Source of the DNA: Chitinophagaceae bacterium
GTDB lineage: Bacteria; Bacteroidota; Bacteroidia; Chitinophagales; Chitinophagaceae
Length of the DNA stretch: 5,276 nucleotides
Assembly (NCBI GenBank): GCA_013205585.1
Contig: JABMML010000061.1
Coordinates: 1 to 5,276, forward strand
Direction of reading: 5' to 3'
In this document: in pieces, positions 1 to 5,276 of the stretch
Numbering within the stretch: position 1 is the first letter of the stretch
Layout of the letters: each line of letters begins with the position of its first letter
The notes under the pieces: model-generated
The model's database searches: none
Seen by the model: only the letters and a program-made list of their open reading frames with translations
What the model was told of the DNA's origin: nothing
Made by a program: the position numbers and the translations under genes

Positions 1-1
1 A

Positions 2-2020
2 TCAAGTACTGAGCCTCTTATTCGTACAGATAAAATTACCATTGCAAGAGATACTTATGGAGTGCCGCATATATTTGCACCTACCGACCCTGAAGTGGCC
101 TATGGCCTAGCTTGGGCACATGCCGAAGACGATTTTACCACTATTCAAACCCTTATTTTAACAGGTAAAGGAAAGCTAGCTACTTATTTAGGTAAAAAAG
201 GTGCTTCTGTTGATTATGTATTTGGTTTATTAAATACCAAGGCCACTGTACTTGCTCAAATAAATAGCCTAGACCCTAAATTAATTTTATTAGTAAAAGG
301 TTATTTAGCAGGCTTAGAAGCTTTTGCCAAAGCGCATCCCGATAAAGTATTAAACAAAAATGTATTTCCCATTACTATTGAAGACTATTTAGCTACAACT
401 GTTTTTTCAATAGCTGTTTTTTGTGGAGTGGATAGAACCTTACCTAAAATACTCAATGGCTCTATTGCACATTTAAAAGGCATGACTGGAGAAGGTTCTA
501 ATACCATTGCAGTGCATTCAAGTAAATCAACAACGGGTGAAAATATGTTGGTGATTAACGCGCATCAACCCATTGAAGGCGCTACTGCTTTTTATGAAGC
601 ACATTTACAAAGTGAAGAAGGCTGGAATATTTTAGGAGGTTTATTTCCAGGCGGTCCCTTAATTTTTCATGGTACGACTCCTAATTTAGCATGGGCACAT
701 ACTGTTAACTTGCAAGATAAAATAGATATCTACCAATTAGAAACCGACAAAGCACATAAAGGACAGTATAAAGTAGATGGCGAGTGGCTTGCTCTTGAAA
801 AAAGAAAAATTAAATTAAGTATTAAAGGCATTCCTTTTCCTATTTCTAAAATGGCTTATACTTCTATATACGGACCAACCGCTGTTACTCCAGAAGGAAA
901 ATATTTTTCGATGCGTTTACCTGCCTTAATGGATGCAGGTGCTTTGCAACAATGGTATGCAATGAATAGGGCTACAAATTTTACTGAATTTAAAACGGCG
1001 GTGGCGCAGAACCATTTAGCTATGTTTAATATTATGTATGCCGACAAACGCGATACTATATTTTATATCTCTAGTGGAAAAATGCCATATCGTAATGCAG
1101 ATACCAGCTACCACTGGAATTCAACGCTACCGGGCAATACAAGGGCAACGCTATGGACAAAGTTTAAACCTTTAAACGAGTTTCCTCAGTATACCAATCC
1201 TAAAAGCGGGTATTTAATTAACATGAATCATTCTCCTTTTTTAGCCACTGCAGAGAATGAAAATTTAGATCCTAAAAATTTTGATCCTAAAGATGGTTAT
1301 GAATTATATCACGACAATAGAAGTCGCCGTGCCAAGGATTTAATAGACCCGCTAGAAAAAATTTCCTACGCCGATTTAAAGCGTATCAAATTTGATCGAC
1401 AATTACCATCTACTATTTTATTTCCTTATGGCTTTACCGCAGATACTATGTTTTTAATAGATGAAAATAAATATCCAACACTGTCTCCAATTATTAAAGC
1501 TTTAAAGAATTGGGACCACAATACCAATCCTGAAAGTAATGGGGCGCTTATTTATAATTTAGCTTATTATAAAATTCCTAAATTAATGGAGGGAAGAAAG
1601 GATGATAAACTAACCATGCAAGAAGCCGTTGCTACCTACCAATACATTTATGATTTTTTAATGAAAAATTATAATAGACTTGACGTGAGTTTAGGTGAAA
1701 TGCAAAGACTTGTAAGAGGCGATGAGAACTGGCCACAAGGTGGTATGCCCGATGTGCTTGCAGCAGTGCAAACTCAACCCTATGGTGAAGGGCAAAGAAA
1801 AATGAATAGTGGTGATGCCTATATTGAATTTGTTCGCTTTCCTAAAGACGGAGGTTTACCCCTTATTGAATCGGTGAATACTTTTGGAGCAAGCGCTAAT
1901 AAAGGGGATGCACATTATGCCGACCAACGTGCCATGTATCAAGCGCAGCAAGTGAAAAAAATGACTTTAGATAAAACTGAAGTGCTTAATAATGCGAAGC
2001 GTACTTATCATCCTCAATAG
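2..2020 (+). CDS. Penicillin acylase family (S45) amidase, PvdQ/aculeacin-acylase type, 5' partial
   Basis: An N-terminal-nucleophile hydrolase expected to cleave amide-linked acyl chains from a small molecule (beta-lactam, acyl-homoserine lactone or lipopeptide); the substrate cannot be told from sequence. The frame is open to the left edge, and conserved family sequence precedes the first GTG at 62 (residues DTYGVPHIFAPTD, 17-29, counting the codon at 2-4 as 1), so GTG62 is not the start; the true start and probable signal peptide are off-window. 672 residues are visible. The autoproteolysis site is GEG|SN, with nucleophile Ser166 (nt 497-499) becoming beta-chain residue 1. His188 and Val235 then fall at beta 23 and beta 70, the spacing of the PvdQ oxyanion residues. 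Asn439, in the HDNRSRR motif, is at beta 274, near PvdQ Asn269. The family normally acts in the periplasm as a processed alpha/beta heterodimer. The gene converges on the dehydrogenase gene. Family assignment is firm; the PvdQ-like subgroup is likely. Confidence 0.93.
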   Translation, partial: SSTEPLIRTDKITIARDTYGVPHIFAPTDPEVAYGLAWAHAEDDFTTIQTLILTGKGKLATYLGKKGASVDYVFGLLNTKATVLAQINSLDPKLILLVKGYLAGLEAFAKAHPDKVLNKNVFPITIEDYLATTVFSIAVFCGVDRTLPKILNGSIAHLKGMTGEGSNTIAVHSSKSTTGENMLVINAHQPIEGATAFYEAHLQSEEGWNILGGLFPGGPLIFHGTTPNLAWAHTVNLQDKIDIYQLETDKAHKGQYKVDGEWLALEKRKIKLSIKGIPFPISKMAYTSIYGPTAVTPEGKYFSMRLPALMDAGALQQWYAMNRATNFTEFKTAVAQNHLAMFNIMYADKRDTIFYISSGKMPYRNADTSYHWNSTLPGNTRATLWTKFKPLNEFPQYTNPKSGYLINMNHSPFLATAENENLDPKNFDPKDGYELYHDNRSRRAKDLIDPLEKISYADLKRIKFDRQLPSTILFPYGFTADTMFLIDENKYPTLSPIIKALKNWDHNTNPESNGALIYNLAYYKIPKLMEGRKDDKLTMQEAVATYQYIYDFLMKNYNRLDVSLGEMQRLVRGDENWPQGGMPDVLAAVQTQPYGEGQRKMNSGDAYIEFVRFPKDGGLPLIESVNTFGASANKGDAHYADQRAMYQAQQVKKMTLDKTEVLNNAKRTYHPQ

Positions 2021-2041
2021 GTAATAGTACATCCTCAATAG
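2009..2041. repeat. 12-bp direct repeat across the acylase stop codon
   Basis: CATCCTCAATAG occurs at 2009-2020 and again, exactly, at 2030-2041. The offset is 21 bp (seven codons), so the second copy stays in the acylase frame and repeats its last codons His-Pro-Gln-stop. Reading past the first TAG would add Val-Ile-Val-His-Pro-Gln and meet a second TAG at 2039-2041. The simplest reading is a local tandem duplication of the gene's 3' end; no function is implied. Confidence 0.8.
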
Positions 2042-2049
2042 TGCGGTAG

Positions 2050-2064
2050 TTATTTTATAAATAA
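2050..2064. terminator. Weak AT-only hairpin in the convergent gap, possible terminator
   Basis: TTATTT-TAT-AAATAA forms a perfect 6-bp stem with a 3-nt loop, about 30 nt after the acylase stop. It contains no G or C, so it would be a very weak stem and it has no clear T-tract after it on the plus strand. A second small hairpin, GTAAT-CAAGT-ATTAC at 2068-2082, follows. These are the only plus-strand terminator candidates between the convergent genes, and neither is convincing. Confidence 0.25.
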
Positions 2065-2072
2065 ATAGTAAT

Positions 2073-2099
2073 CAAGTATTACAACAAGAGCAAGTATTA
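2073..2099. repeat. 9-bp direct repeat reaching the dehydrogenase stop codon
   Basis: CAAGTATTA occurs at 2073-2081 and 2091-2099, offset by 18 bp; the match continues imperfectly to about 11 of 13 bases. The right copy contains the stop codon of the minus-strand dehydrogenase (TTA on the plus strand at 2097-2099). Being short and AT-rich it could be chance, but it mirrors the stop-codon repeat at the end of the opposing acylase gene. Confidence 0.5.
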
Positions 2100-2109
2100 T
2101 AATCTTGCT
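2089..2109 (-). terminator. Hairpin overlapping the dehydrogenase stop, candidate terminator
   Basis: AGCAAG at 2089-2094 pairs with CTTGCT at 2104-2109 (6 bp, three of them G-C). A short inner AT palindrome, ATTATAAT, sits at 2096-2103. Read on the minus strand, the stem covers the last codons and the TAA stop of the dehydrogenase and is followed by moderately T-rich sequence. The stem is short and no strong U-tract follows at once, so the call is tentative. It is still the most GC-containing hairpin in the convergent gap. Confidence 0.35.
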
Positions 2110-3368
2110 GTAACAACGCTTCTATCCAAGAAGGCCTTGGTATCGTAAATGACAGTTTTGTTAGAACGCTTCAGGCTTGCATAATCTAATGATTTAAAAA
2201 AATCATGTGCTACCACTAGCACAATTGCATCATATTTTCGAAGTGCAGTCACTAAATCAATAGCATGTTTTTGCTTCACTTCTAATGCATTTGCATAAGG
2301 GTCAAAGGCATCCACTTCCATGCCCGCAGCGCTAAGCTGGCTATGTATTTCAAAGGCTTTTGAATTTCTAATGTCGGGGCAATTCTCTTTAAAGCTAACC
2401 CCCAGTATTAATGCCTTAGCGCCTTTAGCATTAATACCATTAACACTTAATAATTGAATTAATTTTTCAGTCACAAAATGGCTCATTTGATCATTCACAT
2501 TTCTTCCCGATAATATAACCTGCGGATGATAGCCTAAGCTTGAAGCCTTATGTGCTAAATAATAAGGGTCTACTCCAATACAATGTCCTCCCACTAAACC
2601 TGGCTTAAAGGGTAAAAAATTCCATTTTGTAGCAGCTGCTTCTAATACCTCATTCGTATCAATACCCATTCTATCAAATATGAGTGCTAGCTCATTCACA
2701 AAAGAAATATTTATATCGCGTTGTGCATTTTCAATTGACTTAGCCGCCTCTGCCACTTTTATACTAGATACTTTAAAAGTACCTGCTGTAATAATACTTG
2801 CATAAAGTGCATCTACCTTATTCGCTGTCTCTGGAGTAGAGCCTGCTGTTAATTTTTTAATAGTAGTAAGTGTATGTACTTTATCGCCCGGATTTATTCT
2901 CTCTGGAGAATAACCAACATAAAAATCTTTATTAAAAACTAAACTACTTTGTTTTTCTAAAACAGGAACGCAGTCTTCTTCGGTGCAACCAGGATACACT
3001 GTGCTTTCATAAATAACTAAGTCCCCGTTTTTTAAAACCGAACCTATCATAGCAGTGGCTTCTACTAATGGTTTTAAATTAGGGCGCTTATCTGCATCAA
3101 CTGGTGTAGGAACTGTTACAATAAATATAGTAGCCTCTTTAATAGCACTAAGAGAACTCGTAAAGCTTACATGTTTCGCGTTTTTGATTTCAGCCTCTGT
3201 ACATTCTAAGGTTTGGTCCTTACCATTTTCTAAATCTCTTATTCTTGTTTCATTGATATCAAAACCAATAACAGTGTATAGCTTAGCACAAGCAAGTGCT
3301 AATGGTAAGCCTACATAACCCAGGCCTACTATGGCAATGGTGGGTGATATGGTTTGATTTTGAGTCAT
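2097..3368 (-). CDS. tviB: UDP-N-acetylhexosamine 6-dehydrogenase (TviB/WbpO-type nucleotide sugar dehydrogenase)
   Basis: A cytosolic NAD-dependent enzyme that oxidises C6 of UDP-GlcNAc or UDP-GalNAc to the uronic acid, a precursor for capsule, O-antigen or exopolysaccharide. Its 423 residues match the roughly 425 of TviB. The N-terminal Rossmann domain has the dinucleotide-binding motif GLGYVGLPLA (15-24). VPTPV (86-90), ESTVYPGCTEEDCVPVL (121-137) and YSPERINPG (153-161) follow. The central segment AEAAKSIENAQRDINISF (206-223) holds Lys210 and Asn214. The catalytic cysteine is Cys263 in GGHCIGVDPYYLAHK. The C-terminal UDP-binding domain carries GVSFKENCPDIRNSK (323-337) and FDPYA (355-359). 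All expected active-site residues are present, so it should be functional. The long conserved block around Cys263 and the CTEEDCVP segment favour TviB/WbpO over plain UDP-glucose dehydrogenase; GlcNAc versus GalNAc preference is unresolved. The ATG at 3368 is the only start close to the Rossmann motif. It lies 24 bp after the DUF1684 gene. No other polysaccharide gene is visible. Confidence 0.96.
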   Translation of the reverse strand: MTQNQTISPTIAIVGLGYVGLPLALACAKLYTVIGFDINETRIRDLENGKDQTLECTEAEIKNAKHVSFTSSLSAIKEATIFIVTVPTPVDADKRPNLKPLVEATAMIGSVLKNGDLVIYESTVYPGCTEEDCVPVLEKQSSLVFNKDFYVGYSPERINPGDKVHTLTTIKKLTAGSTPETANKVDALYASIITAGTFKVSSIKVAEAAKSIENAQRDINISFVNELALIFDRMGIDTNEVLEAAATKWNFLPFKPGLVGGHCIGVDPYYLAHKASSLGYHPQVILSGRNVNDQMSHFVTEKLIQLLSVNGINAKGAKALILGVSFKENCPDIRNSKAFEIHSQLSAAGMEVDAFDPYANALEVKQKHAIDLVTALRKYDAIVLVVAHDFFKSLDYASLKRSNKTVIYDTKAFLDRSVVTARL

Positions 3369-3375
3369 CTATTTT

Positions 3376-3407
3376 CAAAGGTAAAGGACCCACTAGTGAT
3401 TACCATA
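3376..3407 (-). promoter_or_regulatory. Candidate Bacteroidetes promoter before the dehydrogenase (TATG-N20-TACCTTTG)
   Basis: On the minus strand TACCTTTG (3383-3376) is a perfect match to the Bacteroidetes -7 element TAnnTTTG. It is preceded, after 20 nt, by TATG (3407-3404), a 3-of-4 match to the -33 TTTG element at normal spacing. The -33 part lies in the last codons of the DUF1684 gene. Only 7 nt separate the -7 box from the dehydrogenase ATG, so a transcript from here would be almost leaderless. The motif is seen; its activity is inferred. The alternative is read-through from the DUF1684 gene. Confidence 0.4.
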
Positions 3408-4283
3408 ATTTTTTTCACCTGCTGTGATGGACAGTTTTAATCTATTCTGTGGCGGAGGTAAGGGGCAGGTAGCAAATGCTGTAAAGGCGCAGGGCGGATT
3501 ATAAGCATTATTAAAATCAATTTCTGTATTGCCTAAAGCATCTGGTTTATCAATTTCAATAAATCGACCAGCCCCATAAGTAGTTTTACCAGCGGTTTCA
3601 TCGGCAAATACAATAAAAAATTTAGGCCCTCCTTCATCAATCACATCTAATGAATACTCTTTATTTTGAATGGTAAATATTAATTTGCCTGCTGTTTTTT
3701 GCGCAGTAGTTTGACCAAGTATATTGGTAATCATTAATAAGTTTTGCGAAGGCGCCACCATGCTCGCCTTTACACGCCAATTAGCGTCAATAGGAAATCG
3801 CTCTATGCCTTTAAAATTCACTAAAGTTTTTGCTTTTAAATTTCTAAATCTAACGCCAATTTTATCTTCTCTTTTAATAATGGTCCAAGTGAAATGCGAC
3901 CATGACATAGTTATAGCTTGCTCTTCTTTAGAAAATACTGTTACAGGAACCTGGCCAACTACTAATTGGCCATTTACTTTAATTGTATAGTTTTTTTGAT
4001 TTACCCAAAGTACAGAATCACCTTCATAAATAAAGGAGCCTAATTCAGCTGGAAATGCTGCATTATTGTACCTACAATCACTACCTTCTTTTTTCCCAAA
4101 ACTATTCGCTCCCTTCTCTAACCAATAAAGGCCCTCTAAATTTAACCAACCATTGGGCGTTTTTAAATCGGCTATTCGGGCTTTATACTGGTCGTTAACA
4201 GACTTTGTATAAGTATTTGATTTTTGAGCTTTCGCTAAAAAGAAGGAGTTTAAAAACAGTAAAGTATATATTAATTTTTTCAT
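3393..4283 (-). CDS. Exported DUF1684 domain protein
   Basis: A 296-residue protein of the DUF1684 family (PF07920), whose molecular function I do not know. Residues 1-19 are a classic Sec signal peptide: MKK, a hydrophobic core (about 4-16), then AKA, with signal peptidase I cleavage expected before Gln20. There is no lipobox, so the mature protein should be free in the periplasm or outside the cell. Family hallmarks are GWLNLEGLYWLEKGANSFG (45-63), FPIDANWRV (163-171), TTYGAGRFIEID (234-245), EIDFNNAYNPPCAF (254-267) and TCPLPPPQNRLKLSITAGE (272-290). Cys265 and Cys273 in the C-terminal signature form a CX7C pair that could make a disulfide or bind a ligand; this is inference. Nothing is truncated or frameshifted. 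The start at 4283 is fixed by the signal peptide. It precedes the dehydrogenase gene by 24 bp on the same strand, suggesting co-transcription, but no functional tie is apparent. Confidence 0.92.
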   Translation of the reverse strand: MKKLIYTLLFLNSFFLAKAQKSNTYTKSVNDQYKARIADLKTPNGWLNLEGLYWLEKGANSFGKKEGSDCRYNNAAFPAELGSFIYEGDSVLWVNQKNYTIKVNGQLVVGQVPVTVFSKEEQAITMSWSHFTWTIIKREDKIGVRFRNLKAKTLVNFKGIERFPIDANWRVKASMVAPSQNLLMITNILGQTTAQKTAGKLIFTIQNKEYSLDVIDEGGPKFFIVFADETAGKTTYGAGRFIEIDKPDALGNTEIDFNNAYNPPCAFTAFATCPLPPPQNRLKLSITAGEKNYGNH

Positions 4284-4307
4284 TTATTGGTCTGTATCTG
4301 TAATGCA

Positions 4308-4363
4308 CCTAGAAACACATCTAGATCTGACAAAATTAACATAATTAAGGCCTAGAATCATAT
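4308..4363. repeat. 13-bp imperfect direct repeat in the divergent promoter region
   Basis: CCTAGAAACACAT (4308-4320) and CCTAGAATCATAT (4351-4363) match at 11 of 13 positions, including an unbroken first seven. They start 43 bp apart, about four helical turns. The pair brackets the -7 candidate at 4331-4338 in the 115-bp gap between the diverging DUF1684 and S41 genes, which would suit a regulator binding site. A third CTAGA (4321-4325) follows the first copy. The repeat is seen; the role is inferred. Confidence 0.5.
4331..4362 (-). promoter_or_regulatory. Candidate promoter for the DUF1684 gene (TATG-N20-TAATTTTG)
   Basis: On the minus strand TAATTTTG (4338-4331) fits the Bacteroidetes -7 consensus TAnnTTTG. 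TATG (4362-4359), 20 nt upstream, is a 3-of-4 match to -33 TTTG. The predicted leader before the ATG at 4283 is about 40-45 nt, with no Shine-Dalgarno sequence, as is usual in this phylum. The second copy of the 13-bp repeat (4351-4363) covers the -33 element, so a bound protein could block or recruit polymerase there. Confidence 0.45.
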
Positions 4364-4379
4364 AAATTTCTTAAATTTA
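4363..4379. repeat. Perfect AT inverted repeat upstream of the S41 gene
   Basis: TAAATTT-CTT-AAATTTA has 7-bp arms around a 3-nt centre and ends 19 bp before the S41 start codon. It abuts the right copy of the 13-bp direct repeat. It could be an operator or a short leader hairpin, but in AT-only sequence such symmetry also arises by chance. The right arm lies in TAAATTTA (4372-4379), one base off a -7 TAnnTTTG box, but no -33 element is found at the right distance. Confidence 0.35.
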
Positions 4380-4398
4380 GGCAGTTAAATATAATAGC

Positions 4399-5276
4399 AT
4401 GCAACTAAAGAAATTACTTATTGGGTTTTTAATCATTGGCATAATAGCTTGTAACAAAACGGTTACGACCATTCCTGAAACACCTGTAGCACCTGTAGTA
4501 GATAATACCACTGTAACAAAAATTACCAATGCCGATATTAATACCTGGATTCATGAAAATATGTCGGCCTATTATTTATGGCCTGATAAAATGCCGGCTT
4601 TAGCCAATACTACTACCAGCAGTGATCCTATGAATTATTTTTATAGTATTTTATATGAATATAAAACTACCGACCGTTTTTCTTGGATAGATAGTAGTTC
4701 CGCCAATTTAATAAACCAATTAAATGGTATTAATACCGTTTTAGGTATTAGGGTGAGTGCTTTTTATACCGACGATACAAAAGTAAATGTTGCCTTGGTG
4801 ATAGCCTATGTATTAAAAGGAAGTCCTGCTGAAAAAAATGGATTAAAAAGAGGAGATATCATTTTATCGGTAGATGACAAAACTATCACTTCGTCTAATT
4901 ATGGTTCAGCATTACAAAATCAAACCTTGAAATTAGGTTTAGGTGCTTATGATAATAAAGTATTTAGCAGTACAGGTAAAACTATAACCGTTACAAAAGT
5001 CGAATTACAAACGAATCCCATTTTACAAGACACGGTTATTAATTGGGCAGGAAAGAAAGTGGGCTATTTTGCCTACTTACAATTCCTATCTAGTTTCGAT
5101 GATAGCTTAAGAGCTGTATTTGGTAGGTTTAAACAAAAAGGTGTTAACGAACTAGTCATTGACCTTCGTTATAATGGTGGCGGCTATGTTTCTAGTTCAG
5201 ATTTGTTGACCAATTTAATGGTGAAGGACTTAGCTAGTAGAGTAGATAAAGTGATGAATAAAAGACAGTATAACGA
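4399..5276 (+). CDS. S41 family (C-terminal processing type) peptidase lipoprotein, 3' partial
   Basis: 292 complete codons are visible and the frame runs off the right edge without a stop. The start is ATG 4399. Residues 1-17 form a lipoprotein signal peptide ending in the lipobox IIAC, with lipidation expected on Cys18; no retention signal can be judged. A Thr/Pro-rich tether (about 20-40) follows. Next is the N-terminal helical segment typical of Bacteroidetes S41 lipoproteins, with WIHENMSAYYLWPDKMP (50-66) and DRFSWID (92-98). A PDZ domain (about 112-210) contains GIRVSAFY and GSPAEKNGLKRGDIILSVD (141-159). The S41 core begins at VGYFAYLQF (221-229) and reaches ELVIDLRYNGGGYVSSSDLL (251-270), the strand and glycine loop before the active site. 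The family's catalytic Ser and Lys lie further on, outside the window, so activity cannot be confirmed. The likely role is proteolysis in the envelope; the substrate is unknown. It diverges from the DUF1684 gene across 115 bp. Confidence 0.92.
   Translation, partial: MQLKKLLIGFLIIGIIACNKTVTTIPETPVAPVVDNTTVTKITNADINTWIHENMSAYYLWPDKMPALANTTTSSDPMNYFYSILYEYKTTDRFSWIDSSSANLINQLNGINTVLGIRVSAFYTDDTKVNVALVIAYVLKGSPAEKNGLKRGDIILSVDDKTITSSNYGSALQNQTLKLGLGAYDNKVFSSTGKTITVTKVELQTNPILQDTVINWAGKKVGYFAYLQFLSSFDDSLRAVFGRFKQKGVNELVIDLRYNGGGYVSSSDLLTNLMVKDLASRVDKVMNKRQYN
4481..4498 (+). repeat. Tandem 9-bp duplication in the lipoprotein linker
   Basis: CACCTGTAG is present twice in direct succession (4481-4489 and 4490-4498). 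In frame it encodes the Pro-Val-Ala-Pro-Val-Val part of the tether after the lipidated cysteine of the S41 protein. This is typical low-complexity linker drift and could vary in copy number between strains. Confidence 0.6.

Noticed and set aside
62..64. GTG as the start codon of the acylase gene
   Set aside because: The frame stays open to the left edge and the codons before it encode the conserved DxYGVPHI segment of the family, so this GTG is an internal valine.
856..1047. Minus-strand open frame of 63 codons inside the acylase gene
   Set aside because: It is fully antisense to a well-conserved coding region, has no recognisable motif, and is a shadow of the acylase codon pattern.
2021..2096. 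Convergent gap repeats as an attachment site or mobile-element scar
   Set aside because: The copies are only 9 and 12 bp, lie within 21 bp of each other, and no integrase, transposase or tRNA is nearby; local slippage explains them better.
3055..3318. Plus-strand open frame of 87 codons inside the dehydrogenase gene
   Set aside because: It is antisense to the conserved Rossmann domain and its product resembles nothing; it is best explained as a shadow.
3724..3990. Plus-strand open frame of 88 codons inside the DUF1684 gene
   Set aside because: It is antisense to an intact family member, with no motif or upstream signal of its own.
4297..4329. Plus-strand promoter for the S41 gene: TCTG-N21-TAGATCTG
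   Set aside because: Both elements are one base off consensus and would leave a leader of about 65 nt; the match is too weak to list, although no better plus-strand promoter is seen in 4284-4398.
1..5276. CRISPR array, defence island, phage or other new multi-gene system
   Set aside because: All coding space belongs to four recognisable families, no regularly spaced repeats occur, and the largest gap is 115 bp.

Overview
The window is AT-rich DNA that looks like an ordinary chromosomal stretch of a Bacteroidetes bacterium, possibly Chitinophagales-like (the order is a guess). The clues are A/T-biased third codon positions, no clear Shine-Dalgarno sequences, a TAnnTTTG-type promoter element, an AKA|Q type signal peptide, a lipoprotein S41 peptidase and a DUF1684 protein. 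It holds four protein genes, two of them cut by the window edges. I see no tRNA, rRNA, CRISPR array, insertion sequence or phage gene.

Layout: (1) From the left edge to 2020, plus strand, the body of a penicillin-acylase-family (S45) N-terminal-nucleophile amidase of the PvdQ/aculeacin-acylase type; its true start lies upstream of the window. (2) 2021-2096, a 76-bp convergent gap made of short direct repeats and weak AT hairpins. (3) 2097-3368, minus strand, a TviB/WbpO-type UDP-N-acetylhexosamine 6-dehydrogenase. (4) 3393-4283, minus strand, an exported DUF1684 protein lying 24 bp upstream of the dehydrogenase and probably transcribed with it, although the dehydrogenase may also have its own promoter. 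(5) 4284-4398, a divergent intergenic region with a promoter candidate for the minus-strand pair, a 13-bp imperfect direct repeat and an AT-rich inverted repeat. (6) From 4399 through the right edge, plus strand, a lipoprotein with a PDZ domain and the first part of an S41 (C-terminal processing) protease domain. This gene is easy to miss because it is open at the 3' end.

Three of the four products are predicted to act in the cell envelope: a periplasmic acylase (by family; its signal peptide is off-window), a secreted DUF1684 protein and an S41 lipoprotein. The fourth is cytosolic and supplies uronic-acid sugar nucleotides for surface polysaccharide. No shared pathway is evident from the sequence. 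I do not see a new multi-gene system. The points most worth a second look are the matching TATG-N20-TAnnTTTG promoter candidates (one nearly leaderless), the repeat pair in the divergent promoter region, and the in-frame duplication of the acylase stop region.
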